From Chitinophaga caeni (GTDB lineage Bacteria; Bacteroidota; Bacteroidia; Chitinophagales; Chitinophagaceae): a stretch of 64,000 bases of DNA. The notes beneath the pieces are model-generated. The model was given only the letters and a program-made list of their open reading frames with translations, had not been told where the DNA came from and ran no database searches. How positions within the stretch are numbered: the first letter of the stretch is position 1; every line of letters begins with the position of its first letter. A program made the position numbers and the translations under genes. This document shows positions 28,102-36,952 of the stretch, piece by piece. Location of the stretch: positions 3,915,001-3,979,000 of the forward strand of contig NZ_CP023777.1 of NCBI RefSeq assembly GCF_002557795.1, given 5' to 3'.

Positions 28102-28279
28102 ATTTAAAATTATTTTATATCATCAAATCGCGGATGGATCGTCCATTGGCGCCGGGTGGAAATACGTGGCCGGGTTAATCTATTACAAACATCGGGATGG
28201 AATTTCTCATTGGCTATCAATCAAATGTACGGAATTACCTCCAAATAGCCCGCTTGCGTTTACTCAAACGGGCCAGGTA

Positions 28280-28537
28280 TTATTTCTCTAATGTATTGAA
28301 GACATCAAGGTATTCCTGCATGGCAGCTTCCTTGGATTTCCCTTTCAGGGCTACCCAAGCATTATATTTGGCTTTCCCGACGATATCGAAAGGATTGGAA
28401 GGAGGATCGATATTCACATCCCCGTCCGTGGCCTGTTTATATAATGAATATAACTTTAATAACGTATTATTATCAGGTCTTTTCGTAAGTTTTTTACTCT
28501 CTGCTACCGCTGCTTCAAATTGTTGTTGTAAATCCAT
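28280..28537 (-). CDS. Acyl-CoA-binding protein
   Basis: An 85-residue ACBP-family protein, the usual size. It shows the four-helix ACBP pattern: FEAAVAESKKL, LLKLYSLYKQATDGDVN, the signature YNAWVALKGKSKEAAMQEYL, and a final helix VFNTLEK. The conserved Tyr (LYSLYKQAT), Lys and Trp positions for acyl-CoA binding are present. It buffers and carries long-chain acyl-CoA esters in the cytosol. ACBP is common in eukaryotes but only patchy in bacteria, with Bacteroidota among the bacterial groups that have it. A 16-bp perfect palindrome lies directly upstream of its ATG. Confidence 0.92.
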   Translation of the reverse strand: MDLQQQFEAAVAESKKLTKRPDNNTLLKLYSLYKQATDGDVNIDPPSNPFDIVGKAKYNAWVALKGKSKEAAMQEYLDVFNTLEK

Positions 28538-28538
28538 G

Positions 28539-28554
28539 TATCAAAATTTTGATA
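28539..28554. repeat. Perfect 16-bp palindrome at the acyl-CoA-binding protein start
   Basis: TATCAAAATTTTGATA is fully self-complementary and ends one base upstream of the ACBP ATG (minus strand). It could be an operator or part of the translation initiation region; AT-rich palindromes also arise by chance. Confidence 0.5.
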
Positions 28555-28613
28555 AAAGTAAAAAAAGCCGCCCAAATAACCATTCATAAAGAAAAGAATA
28601 CTAAAATTTTGAA

Positions 28614-28621
28614 TACCTTTG
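28614..28621 (+). promoter_or_regulatory. Likely lepA -7 promoter element
   Basis: TACCTTTG fits TAnnTTTG, 59 bp upstream of the lepA ATG. No clear TTTG is found at the expected -33 distance, so support is partial. Confidence 0.35.
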
Positions 28622-28680
28622 CGCCTTGAAAGAGGCCGGGAAAAACCAAAAACCTCGTTGTCCCGGTATTAATATTTTTT

Positions 28681-30471
28681 ATGAAGAATATCAGGAACTT
28701 TTGCATCATCGCGCATATTGATCACGGGAAAAGCACCTTGGCCGATCGCTTGTTGGAACATACCAAAACCATTAACGAACGTCAAATGCAAGCCCAAGTG
28801 CTGGACGATATGGATCTCGAAAGGGAGAAAGGTATCACCATCAAGAGCCATGCTATCCAGATGGATTATGAGCTAAACGGGGAAAAATATACCCTTAACC
28901 TGATCGATACCCCCGGTCACGTTGACTTCTCATACGAAGTTTCCCGCGCATTGGCAGCTTGCGAGGGCGCCCTCCTATTAGTGGACGCTGCCCAGGGCAT
29001 CCAGGCTCAAACTATTTCGAACCTTTATTTAGCTTTAGATAACGACTTGGAAATCATACCGGTAATTAACAAGATCGATATGGATGGCGCTATGATCGAA
29101 GTTGTAAAGGATCAAATTATCGAACTGATCGGTGTAAAAGAAGAAGAAATCCTGTTAGCCTCCGGTAAAACAGGGATCGGTATCGAGGAGATTCTTCAAG
29201 CAATTGTAGCCCGCATCCCGGCGCCTAAAGGTGAACCCGATGCGCCGTTACAAGCCTTGATTTTCGATAGCGTTTTCAACTCCTTCCGCGGAATTATCGC
29301 CTATTTCCGTGTATTTAACGGGAAGATCAAGAAAGGTGATAAAGTGCGCTTCGTTAACACCGGCGAAGATTACGAGGCAGATGAAGTGGGAATCCTCAAG
29401 TTAGGCTTACAGGCCAGGAGCGAAGTCAATACTGGCGATGTGGGATATATCATTACCGGTATCAAAAACGCCAAGGAAGTGAAAGTAGGTGATACGATTA
29501 CCTTGTCACAAAATCCTTGTAAAGTAGCCATCCAAGGTTTCGAAGAGGTGAAACCGATGGTATTTGCCGGGATTTTCCCAGTTGTAACAGAAGATTTTGA
29601 AGAATTGAGGGACTGTATGGATAAGTTACAACTGAACGATGCTTCCCTGACATTCGAAACCGAAACTTCGCAAGCCCTCGGCTTCGGTTTCCGTTGCGGG
29701 TTCCTAGGGATGCTGCACATGGAAATCATCCAGGAGCGCCTGGAACGTGAATTTAAACAAACTGTAATCACTACCGTTCCGAACGTAAGCTTCATCGCTT
29801 ACACCACGAGGGATGAAAAAGTGATCGTTAATAACCCTTCCGAAATGCCGGACCCGAGCAAGATCGACCGCATCGAGGAACCCTTTATCCGCGCTCAAAT
29901 TATCACCAGCCCGGACTATATCGGTAATATCATGACGCTCTGCCTTGGTAAAAGAGGGATGTTGATCAATCAAAGCTACCTCACACCTACCCGCGTAGAA
30001 CTCATCTTTGAAATGCCGCTGGCCGAAATCGTATTTGATTTCTATGACAAGCTCAAATCTTCTACAAGGGGTTATGCCTCTTTCGATTACCATCCTTTAG
30101 ATTATAGGATATCTGATATCGTGAGAATGGATATACTGTTGAACGGCGATAAGGTGGATGCCCTCAGCGCCCTTATTCACCGCAGCCGGGCGGAAGATTT
30201 CGGTCGCAAGCTATGCCTGAAACTGAAGGAATTATTGCCACGTCAACAATTCATGATTGCCATACAGGCAGCAGTAGGTTCTAAAATCATTGCCCGCGAA
30301 ACGATCAGCGCGATGAGGAAAGACGTTACCGCTAAGTGTTATGGTGGTGATATTTCCCGTAAACGTAAATTATTGGAGAAGCAGAAAGAAGGTAAAAAAC
30401 GGATGCGCCAGATCGGCAACGTAGAAGTTCCGCAGGAAGCATTCCTCGCCGTGTTGAAGCTGAACGATTAA
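28681..30471 (+). CDS. lepA: Elongation factor 4 (LepA)
   Basis: A 596-residue translational GTPase of standard LepA length. G1 is AHIDHGKST (residues 11-19), the switch I region ends [11 protein letters not shown]3 is DTPGHVDF and G4 is NKIDM. The C-terminal LepA-specific domain is visible ([40 protein letters not shown]). LepA acts on the ribosome in the cytosol and affects translation initiation and elongation under stress. It is monocistronic: a -7-like element lies upstream and a strong terminator downstream. Confidence 0.98.
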   Translation: MKNIRNFCIIAHIDHGKSTLADRLLEHTKTINERQMQAQVLDDMDLEREKGITIKSHAIQMDYELNGEKYTLNLIDTPGHVDFSYEVSRALAACEGALLLVDAAQGIQAQTISNLYLALDNDLEIIPVINKIDMDGAMIEVVKDQIIELIGVKEEEILLASGKTGIGIEEILQAIVARIPAPKGEPDAPLQALIFDSVFNSFRGIIAYFRVFNGKIKKGDKVRFVNTGEDYEADEVGILKLGLQARSEVNTGDVGYIITGIKNAKEVKVGDTITLSQNPCKVAIQGFEEVKPMVFAGIFPVVTEDFEELRDCMDKLQLNDASLTFETETSQALGFGFRCGFLGMLHMEIIQERLEREFKQTVITTVPNVSFIAYTTRDEKVIVNNPSEMPDPSKIDRIEEPFIRAQIITSPDYIGNIMTLCLGKRGMLINQSYLTPTRVELIFEMPLAEIVFDFYDKLKSSTRGYASFDYHPLDYRISDIVRMDILLNGDKVDALSALIHRSRAEDFGRKLCLKLKELLPRQQFMIAIQAAVGSKIIARETISAMRKDVTAKCYGGDISRKRKLLEKQKEGKKRMRQIGNVEVPQEAFLAVLKLND

Positions 30472-30497
30472 GACTTATTTCGTTAAATCTATTATAG

Positions 30498-30528
30498 AAG
30501 ATGGTATAGCAATATACCATCTTTTTTT
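30498..30528 (+). terminator. lepA terminator
   Basis: AAGATGGTATA (30498-30508) and TATACCATCTT (30513-30523) form an 11-bp stem closed by a GCAA tetraloop and followed by a T-run. Confidence 0.93.
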
Positions 30529-30828
30529 GTGCCCTGAACCGGGAAACAATACTCCCCACTTCACCTGAACAAGCCTAACTAAAAATAGTTTTAAAACTAT
30601 TTTACTAATACCGCACCTGCTTATCATCATTAGGGGTCTATATAATTAGTCGTAGTCAATATTCAAAATAAATCGCCTAACTACGCATTTAATGATCGAG
30701 TAAAGAAGGTAGCGTTTGTAGAATTAAAATAATGGCAACCAATAAATGTACAGATCAGAAAGTAGTTGTTAAATCAAACTCTTATCACAGATAATAGTTG
30801 TCCATGCGATTACTTTTCATTTATTATC
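30529..30828. other. Non-coding interval with a 22-bp perfect palindrome
   Basis: No gene is seen. The only notable structure is a 22-bp perfect palindrome at 30582-30603 with half-site AAAATAGTTTT. The interval separates the lepA terminator from the terminator of the convergent DUF6580 gene, so it should be largely untranscribed. Confidence 0.5.
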
Positions 30829-30856
30829 AAAAAAAGCTACCATTCCTGGTAGCTTT
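30829..30856 (-). terminator. Terminator of the DUF6580 gene
   Basis: On the minus strand a 10-bp stem (30847-30856 with 30833-30842, core GCTACC/GGTAGC) with a 4-nt loop is followed by seven Ts (30835-30829). It lies 45 bp after the minus-strand stop at 30901. Confidence 0.85.
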
Positions 30857-30900
30857 CTTCATATTTTGAATATTATTCTTTCTATGTAATTTGTAATAAA

Positions 30901-31488
30901 TTACGCCAACTGCCCCTGTTCCTTGCGAACAAAAACAGGTTGAATCAGCGCGTAAGCAACGAATAGCAAACCGCTGTAAAACACATCCCCCATCAAAGAA
31001 TTGAGGAAGAAGCTGCCGAAAATATCATTTTTATAGAATGGAATACCCGAAACATAGCACTGGATCAATCCATCCATCGACTTCGCATACATATTAGTAG
31101 TGAGCCAAGTTCCAAAATTGGTTACCAGGAAGAATATCAACCCGGCGCCGATGGCAGCACCAAAAATTTTCAAAGCGCCCGGCTGCTTCAAACGGGTAGC
31201 CAACCAGGTAGTAAATATGAAAGCGCCGTAAGTAAACAGCATTTGCCAACCATAAAACCCTTGAACATTTGTAAACAATTGCAAGAATAAATCACTTAAA
31301 AACAATGCCAGTATCGGAACAATGTATGCATACTTTTTATCCTCGAAAACAACCCCACCGAACAAAGCGCAAGCACCGATCGCGGTAAAGTTCCAAATTT
31401 CCAAATGGTTCGTAATGATCCTTCCCAATGAAACAAGGAAAATCAAACCCGTCACTAAAAGAATTTTAGATAAGGTATCTTTTTTCAT
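30901..31488 (-). CDS. DUF6580-family membrane protein (putative transport component)
   Basis: A 195-residue protein with about six membrane spans. Features such as WNFTAIGACALFGGVVFEDK in the second span, LFLSDLFLQLF, and NFGTWLTTNMY after the fourth span fit the DUF6580 family, whose members resemble the substrate-binding (S) subunits of ECF-type vitamin transporters. The substrate is unknown. No recognisable vitamin riboswitch lies upstream; only a minus-strand TACATTTG -7-like element at 31522-31515. It is transcribed alone, with its own terminator. Confidence 0.7.
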   Translation of the reverse strand: MKKDTLSKILLVTGLIFLVSLGRIITNHLEIWNFTAIGACALFGGVVFEDKKYAYIVPILALFLSDLFLQLFTNVQGFYGWQMLFTYGAFIFTTWLATRLKQPGALKIFGAAIGAGLIFFLVTNFGTWLTTNMYAKSMDGLIQCYVSGIPFYKNDIFGSFFLNSLMGDVFYSGLLFVAYALIQPVFVRKEQGQLA

Positions 31489-31670
31489 ATTAAACTTTCT
31501 TTTATCTAATAACCCAAATGTACATCATTTTGCGCAGCCATCCAGAACTATCCCCTCAAAATTCCTTGAAACTGCCAAAATCTAAATCCACAGCCAAATT
31601 CAATTTCCCTTCCCAATTTCAGTGCAATCCCCCAAATCCGGTACAATCCGCGTACATACAGCAATGCCGG

Positions 31671-32900
31671 TTAAACCAGCGGCACGGAAGCTTTGTAGAT
31701 TATAACAGTCTCTGCCCCTGTACAATCAATCTTGTAAGATTGATCAAAGCCAATGAACACGGAATGTCCTTTCGAGAGCGATAACTCCCCTGCCTTGCCG
31801 GCGCTAGCCTGACCTTGAATAGAAATCAGGATCTCTGCTGCCGTACTTGTATGTTTGTATGTTTCCCCGGGCTGCAACTCGATCCGGCTTACGACGAAAT
31901 CCGGGGCCGGGCTCTCATAAATTGCTTCCTTTGTGGCGGTGACAACCGGGTTTAACACTTCCGGGTGTACCGGCTCGAAACGCGTATGCTTCAGTAATTC
32001 AGGTACATCGATATGCTTGGGAGTCAATCCACCGCGCAGTACATTATCTGAATTAGCCATCAATTCTACATTCTGGCCTTCCAGGTAAGCATGCGGGATG
32101 CCGGCATCTTGAAATACGGCCTGACCCGGCTGTACAAACATGATATTGAAAAAGTAAATGGAAAAAATCCCCCTATCTAGGCGATCTTTACTTTGCGGGT
32201 CATTAACTACCGCCCTCGCAGCCCAAAATGCAGGGTCTTTCTTGTCTAACTTGTTATCTTTATATAAAGGAACAATCCTGTCAACCAGCGCTTGCAACTT
32301 TTTATTTACACTATCTTGCGGCAATTCCATCACGTGTTTATAGAGGGCATAATAACCTTCTTTTTCGAAGACCGGGCTAAGATCAGCAAATTCCGGCACC
32401 GATTGTAAAACGGATTTCAATTTTGCTTCCGGCAAGAAGCCATGTAATAAATAAAAAGGGCTTAATGCCACCATGATTTCAGGTTTATGGTTGGCATCCT
32501 TATAATTCCTGTACGGCGCATCCAGCGGGATACCGGCTTCATTTTCCCTGGCAAAACCTTTTTCTGCTTCCGACTTAGTGGGATGTACCTGTATGGACAA
32601 CATTTCTTTTACATCCAAGATTTTAAAGAGATATGGCAGCTCTGCAAATTTCTCCCAGGTAGCTTTCCCCAAAATATTTTCCGGCGCTGATTCGATCAAT
32701 GATTTCAAATCCATATTTCCCTGTGGCCGTTCAATAACTGAAGGTGCGCTTCGGTGCGCGCCCATCCAATATTCCGCTGCCGGTTCCCCGGTTGCTGGTT
32801 GACCTAATAACGCGGGAATATATTCAAACCCACCCCAAGCATAATGTTGGATTTTTCCATTCAGTTGGTACATGCAAGATCCTGTTGAACCCATTGTCAT
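31671..32900 (-). CDS. manA: Mannose-6-phosphate isomerase, class I
   Basis: A 409-residue class I phosphomannose isomerase. It begins near YQLNGKIQHYAWGG. The zinc ligands lie in LSIQVHPTK (Gln and His), HKPEIMVAL (Glu) and GIPHAYLEG (His), followed by the family motif NVELMANSDNVLRGGLTPKHID. It interconverts fructose-6-phosphate and mannose-6-phosphate in the cytosol, supplying mannose for glycans or allowing its use as carbon source. The ATG at 32900 gives nine residues before a second ATG (32873, MYQLNGK), which may be the true start. The gene is divergent from yraN, with 62 bp between them. Confidence 0.92.
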   Translation of the reverse strand: MTMGSTGSCMYQLNGKIQHYAWGGFEYIPALLGQPATGEPAAEYWMGAHRSAPSVIERPQGNMDLKSLIESAPENILGKATWEKFAELPYLFKILDVKEMLSIQVHPTKSEAEKGFARENEAGIPLDAPYRNYKDANHKPEIMVALSPFYLLHGFLPEAKLKSVLQSVPEFADLSPVFEKEGYYALYKHVMELPQDSVNKKLQALVDRIVPLYKDNKLDKKDPAFWAARAVVNDPQSKDRLDRGIFSIYFFNIMFVQPGQAVFQDAGIPHAYLEGQNVELMANSDNVLRGGLTPKHIDVPELLKHTRFEPVHPEVLNPVVTATKEAIYESPAPDFVVSRIELQPGETYKHTSTAAEILISIQGQASAGKAGELSLSKGHSVFIGFDQSYKIDCTGAETVIIYKASVPLV

Positions 32901-32962
32901 AATCAGCGATTTTTGGTATAACTTTAAAAAGAGGTTGTAAAAATAGCTAAATACATAACATT

Positions 32963-33316
32963 GTGCTAGATATTGGTAAAAAAGGGGAAGAAATCGCGTT
33001 GGAATACTTGTTATCCAAGGGTAACTATTCTTTCATTGCAAAAAATTGGCGCAAAGGCCGTTACGAAATAGATATAATAGTGGAAAGTTCGGGAACCATC
33101 ATTTTCGTAGAAGTAAAAACCAGGGGTAATAATTTATTCGGCCCGCCCGAGCTCGCTTACGATCACCGTAAACAAGAACATATTTTCAAAGCGGCGGAAA
33201 GATACTTGGAAACGGAGGCTAAAAACCTGGCAGCAATCCGGTTCGACTTAATTGCTATCATATTAAACAAGCACGGTGTACAGGAAATCATGCACTTCGA
33301 AGATATTTATTGCTAA
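32963..33316 (+). CDS. YraN/UPF0102 endonuclease-like protein
   Basis: A 117-residue UPF0102 family protein. It shows GKKGEEIALEYLLSKG, NWRKGRYEIDII and IIFVEVKTRGN. The Glu, Asp and E-x-K residues form the PD-(D/E)xK nuclease-fold pattern shared with Holliday-junction resolvases, but a cellular substrate is not established for most members. The start is a GTG at 32963 giving MLDIGKKGEE. No ATG is suitably placed, and the family consensus begins about here. It ends 13 bp before a convergent hypothetical gene. Confidence 0.85.
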   Translation: MLDIGKKGEEIALEYLLSKGNYSFIAKNWRKGRYEIDIIVESSGTIIFVEVKTRGNNLFGPPELAYDHRKQEHIFKAAERYLETEAKNLAAIRFDLIAIILNKHGVQEIMHFEDIYC

Positions 33317-33329
33317 AAATAATGGTTAT

Positions 33330-33878
33330 TTAACCGGTGCTATTATAGAATTTACTTTTCTGTTCAGACTTCCAACGATCCAGCTTCCGGATCAGTTTAC
33401 CGGCCTGTTTCTTTTCCAAGGGCACGATCGGGATGATCTTTTCCTTCGAATACAATTCAAATCGCAAGCCCCCCTCTTTACTGATAAAAACTTTACTTTT
33501 CTTCTGCTGTGTTACTATAAATAAAATGCCGTCCATATAAGTGGCTTCCAGGAAAAAATCCAGTGGAATTTCCACCCTTTTCACAAAAAAATGTTCCCGG
33601 CTTTTACATTTAAAAATTGCTGACAATGTGCCATCAGAGCTTACGATAAAAGGTTGCACAATCATGTCCCTAAGTTCTATCGAACCGGGCATCAATGTAG
33701 CTTTGATCGCATCATTTAAAATGTCAGCAAAAGCAAGGTGCTGCTTGGGGGGAATCTTCACATTCGCATTCGTCAAGCAAGCATATGCCAATTGCATGCA
33801 AGAAGATTGAGTTAATCTGGTCATCTCGAACGTTTTTGTACTGTAACGGTTGCCGAAATGCAAGGATCTTTGCATCAT
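33330..33878 (-). CDS. Uncharacterised cytosolic protein (182 aa)
   Basis: A 182-residue protein without signal peptide or membrane span that I do not recognise. The C-terminal third is basic (EKKQAGKLIRKLDRWKSEQKSKF), while the middle is beta-rich (IVQPFIVSSDGTLSAIFKCK). Two adjacent ATGs open the frame (33878, 33875), and a later ATG at MTRLTQ is possible. It is convergent with yraN. Codon use looks native. Confidence 0.5.
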   Translation of the reverse strand: MMQRSLHFGNRYSTKTFEMTRLTQSSCMQLAYACLTNANVKIPPKQHLAFADILNDAIKATLMPGSIELRDMIVQPFIVSSDGTLSAIFKCKSREHFFVKRVEIPLDFFLEATYMDGILFIVTQQKKSKVFISKEGGLRFELYSKEKIIPIVPLEKKQAGKLIRKLDRWKSEQKSKFYNSTG

Positions 33879-34272
33879 CGAATGCCATACTGCTAAAAAA
33901 ATACCCGGTGCAAATTGATTATAATCATCGCATCACTACATATACGAGCCTTGATCAGCAAATATTTACTTCATTCCAGGGAAGATCTTGGATGCAATAG
34001 CTAAATACTACGATACTAAAATTTTAATCAGCGTATTACTTACAAGCACGGGTTTCAATAAAGTATGGATTTAATGCAATTTCAGTCGTCGGAATCGCGG
34101 TGATTCCCTTAATAAAGTTTCTTAAATTCTTCAATTATAACAATACCTATTAAGGGGTACATTCTCACTAGATTCCAATCTCCGAACGGGTTTTCAAAAA
34201 AATGATTTATTGTTAATGATCCTTACGAAATACAATATAAGATTTTAATTTGAAAAAACACTCAAGTAAGTG
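33879..34272. other. Intergenic interval without recognised features
   Basis: About 390 bp of AT-rich DNA downstream of the hydrolase gene (minus strand) and upstream of the 182-aa gene. I see no open frame with coding character, no strong hairpin and no repeat. Confidence 0.5.
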
Positions 34273-35136
34273 TTATAACACGTGCTTTATCCATTCCTGG
34301 ATAAATTGTTTCGCTTCTTGCCTAGTAGCGTCATCCTCGTTAAAGATTTCATGGTACTTACCGGCAAACACATGCATCATGCCGATTCCCGGTTTCAAGT
34401 TCTGGTAGAACCTCCTCGCACCATCGGGATTCACCAGGTAATCATCCCCGGCCACTAATAGCAAGCAAGGGATATTAACGCGGTTTGCCGCGTGAATAGA
34501 TTTCAATCCTTCTTCTACCATGAAATTGACAAGTGCAGGGCTAACTTTATCATGATTCAGCGGATCAGATTTTAACTGTTCAACGACGGCGTCAACATGG
34601 CTTACTTTATCTAATGCCAACCCGTGCGGAACTTTCAAATGCGGGTTAATAAACAGTGAAACTTTAACTGCAAGTTTTTGCCAAGCGGCCATTTTAGGAA
34701 TCAAGCCGGGCGAAGACAAGATCATCGCGGCGGGAGAAATATAACCAGCCGTTACAGCGCTCGCAACAACTGCACCACCCATGCTATGACCCAAAACTAA
34801 AGGGGGGATCGAAATTCCGCGCTGCTCCAATTCCTGTTTATATGTATTAAAAACTAGTTGTAAATCTTCCACGAGGCTCATCTTCCCGGGAATATCTCCC
34901 CTTGCGCCACCCGATGTGCCAAATCCCCGCTGGTCGTAAAGCCGGACTTCTATACCCAGTTCCAGGAACCAACCGGCCACATGATCATACCTACGGGAAT
35001 GCTCCCCAACACCGTGCACGATAATTATCCCGGCTTTCAATGGAAGCATATCCGCTACCTTCCACGTATAGACTTGAAGATTAACACCGCCCGGGGCCAT
35101 AATTTGTGAAAGAACAGGCTGATCAATTATATGCAT
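34273..35136 (-). CDS. Alpha/beta hydrolase, monoacylglycerol lipase-like
   Basis: A 287-residue serine hydrolase of the Hydrolase_4 / monoglyceride lipase type. The oxyanion region is HGVGEHSRRYDHVAGW, the nucleophile is S118 in GHSMGG, the acid is in LLVAGDDYLVNPDGARRF and the base is the His in GKYHEIFNE. YDQRGFGTSGG is the typical Asp-x-Arg-Gly-x-Gly strand. No signal peptide is visible, so it should be cytosolic. Its substrate may be a monoacylglycerol or lysophospholipid. It is flanked by long non-coding stretches on both sides. Confidence 0.87.
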   Translation of the reverse strand: MHIIDQPVLSQIMAPGGVNLQVYTWKVADMLPLKAGIIIVHGVGEHSRRYDHVAGWFLELGIEVRLYDQRGFGTSGGARGDIPGKMSLVEDLQLVFNTYKQELEQRGISIPPLVLGHSMGGAVVASAVTAGYISPAAMILSSPGLIPKMAAWQKLAVKVSLFINPHLKVPHGLALDKVSHVDAVVEQLKSDPLNHDKVSPALVNFMVEEGLKSIHAANRVNIPCLLLVAGDDYLVNPDGARRFYQNLKPGIGMMHVFAGKYHEIFNEDDATRQEAKQFIQEWIKHVL

Positions 35137-35620
35137 AACATATGGTTTGGAATTGAATACGGAACAATGCGATCTTTTTCGTTAACGAATCAATAAGAAA
35201 AATATCTTTCCATTTATTGACCAATTTATATTCCAATCTGGAAAAGTCCTTGTAAAATATTTCTTAAATTTTTAAGCCACTACTCCTTTAGTGCCTGCTA
35301 GCTTGATAACTATATAGTAAAATGTCAAGCTTTCTCTAAATATAAAAAAAACATCATAAATAGTGATTTATGATTAGCTAATGAATATTTAACATATTAT
35401 AAAATATTAATATCCTAAAACAGCCCTCTTAGGGTCATTTTACCACTTAAATTGATGCGAAATAGTGATTATTAACCATATGCACTCTAGTAGTTATTTT
35501 GTAAATCAGCCATGGTAGCGATTTTTAAATTTTTTTTTATCCATTAACGAACGCTTCACAAACTGTAAATAAAATTTGTATGATCTTTATTGCGGGTTAA
35601 CAAAAACAATGGATGAAACT
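35137..35620. other. Long AT-rich intergenic interval before an isolated + strand terminator
   Basis: About 480 bp with no convincing gene. Its right end runs into a strong + strand terminator (35621-35655) although no + strand coding sequence precedes it, so a short untranslated transcript may end here. No good TTTG/TAnnTTTG promoter pair was found. Confidence 0.4.
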
Positions 35621-35655
35621 GCCGCGCCTTGATTCTTCTCGGGGCGGCTTTTTTT
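35621..35655 (+). terminator. Isolated rho-independent terminator
   Basis: GCCGCGCC (35621-35628) pairs with GGGGCGGC (35641-35648) with one mismatch across a 12-nt loop, followed by seven Ts. No coding gene lies upstream on this strand for more than 2 kb (yraN ends at 33316). Confidence 0.75.
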
Positions 35656-35667
35656 ATTTAGGCTACG

Positions 35668-36240
35668 CTATATTTCCTTCATAAATAAGCGGAAAATATA
35701 ACTTAATTCATACACTATAAAAGCTATCACCAGGGTAGCATGAAACTTCTTATTATCAACTTTCATTGCCACCAAGCAAAGCAAAAAATGTGAAATATTC
35801 CGTACCGGGTATTCAATAGTGTAATTACGAAAATAATCCCAGCCCTTGATCAGCGTATCCACAAAATCGGCCAAAAAAGTAATCGATAATAATAAGAAAA
35901 ACCATTTTTTGCGCGAGTAAAAATAAGATTCATATCCACCGGGGTAATCGTTTAAATCATCCGGATATAACAGTGACGCCAACACGTAAAACTGCATGAT
36001 GAACAGCACGATAAAAAGGTACTGCGTAAAGTACCATTCCTTGATATTACTCAAGCGCAATTCCCACCACCAAAAATGCAACAGCATCAGGAAAATATAG
36101 AATACCCATGCTAAATGTATCCAGTACGGCTTTAGCCTGCCGGGATGCTGGATAAAACGGACACTACCTTTTAATAATAAGGCCATGCTCAAACTGAGTA
36201 TCATGGCCATCACGGTTTTCACGTGGCTATACACATCCAT
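35668..36240 (-). CDS. Polytopic membrane protein of unknown function (190 aa)
   Basis: A 190-residue protein with about six membrane spans and aromatic-rich segments (LLHFWWWELRLSNIKEWYF). The loop LYPDDLNDYPGGYESYFYSRKKWFF connects spans three and four. I do not recognise a named family; similar small six-span proteins are found as hypothetical proteins in many bacteria. It is divergent from the DUF1697 gene, 75 bp away. Confidence 0.6.
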   Translation of the reverse strand: MDVYSHVKTVMAMILSLSMALLLKGSVRFIQHPGRLKPYWIHLAWVFYIFLMLLHFWWWELRLSNIKEWYFTQYLFIVLFIMQFYVLASLLYPDDLNDYPGGYESYFYSRKKWFFLLLSITFLADFVDTLIKGWDYFRNYTIEYPVRNISHFLLCLVAMKVDNKKFHATLVIAFIVYELSYIFRLFMKEI

Positions 36241-36315
36241 TTGATAGAATTTTATACATTTACAGGATCAAGAAAATTCCGGTTTACCCGGTAAAATCAA
36301 TTTTAAGAACATCCT

Positions 36316-36855
36316 ATGAGTAGAATTGTTGCATTTTTAAGAGCCATTAATGTCGGTGGTCGGAATATTAAAATGGCTGAACTGAAAACGATATTTGAAA
36401 CCTTACCGGTACAACAGGTGCAGACTTATATTCAGAGTGGCAATGTGATGTTCGATATAGCTGCTTCCAAGAAGAAAAATTTTCATACCAAGATCGAAAA
36501 CCTCCTGGAAGAGCAACTCGGTTACCCCGTAATCACGATTTTGAAGGATCTAGCGCAAATGCAACATATCATTGAACAGAACCCATTTCCGGATCGCAAC
36601 CCGGACACTCATCAATTGTACGTAATGATGTTAGCCCAAATTCCCAATGCTAAACAGCGTGAAGCTATAGCTGCCATCAGCAGCGAGGTAGATACTTACG
36701 TTTTCCTCGACGATATATTATATATCCGGTGTGAACGAAATAAGGATAAAAGTTTATTTACAAATATGCTCGTGGAAAAAATACTTAAAATTGATGGCAC
36801 AACCCGTAACTGGAACACGGTAATGAAAATCGCTAGCTTACTATCGAAAGGCTAA
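36316..36855 (+). CDS. DUF1697 family protein
   Basis: A 179-residue DUF1697 protein. It opens with the family signature FLRAINVGGRNIKMAELK and continues with VQTYIQSGNVMFD, the two best conserved blocks, and ends TRNWNTVMKIASLL. The family is a widespread single-domain cytosolic protein with no established biochemical activity. Length is typical. It is probably monocistronic and followed by a hairpin shared with the convergent PepSY gene. Confidence 0.9.
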   Translation: MSRIVAFLRAINVGGRNIKMAELKTIFETLPVQQVQTYIQSGNVMFDIAASKKKNFHTKIENLLEEQLGYPVITILKDLAQMQHIIEQNPFPDRNPDTHQLYVMMLAQIPNAKQREAIAAISSEVDTYVFLDDILYIRCERNKDKSLFTNMLVEKILKIDGTTRNWNTVMKIASLLSKG

Positions 36856-36873
36856 AGCATATACCATAAAAGT

Positions 36874-36912
36874 GAACAGGGCGACAAAAATACATTTGAA
36901 AACACCCTGTTC
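36874..36912. terminator. Hairpin between convergent DUF1697 and PepSY genes
   Basis: GAACAGGG (36874-36881) and CCCTGTTC (36905-36912) form an 8-bp stem with a 23-nt loop. It may serve both convergent genes; the T-run is weak. Confidence 0.4.
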
Positions 36913-36952
36913 TTGCAATATATCAACTCCCGCGCACAGGCACTATCAACTT

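Noticed and set aside
31489..31670. Possible vitamin riboswitch before the DUF6580 transporter
   Set aside because: No cobalamin, TPP or FMN box sequence is visible; only a -7-like promoter element.
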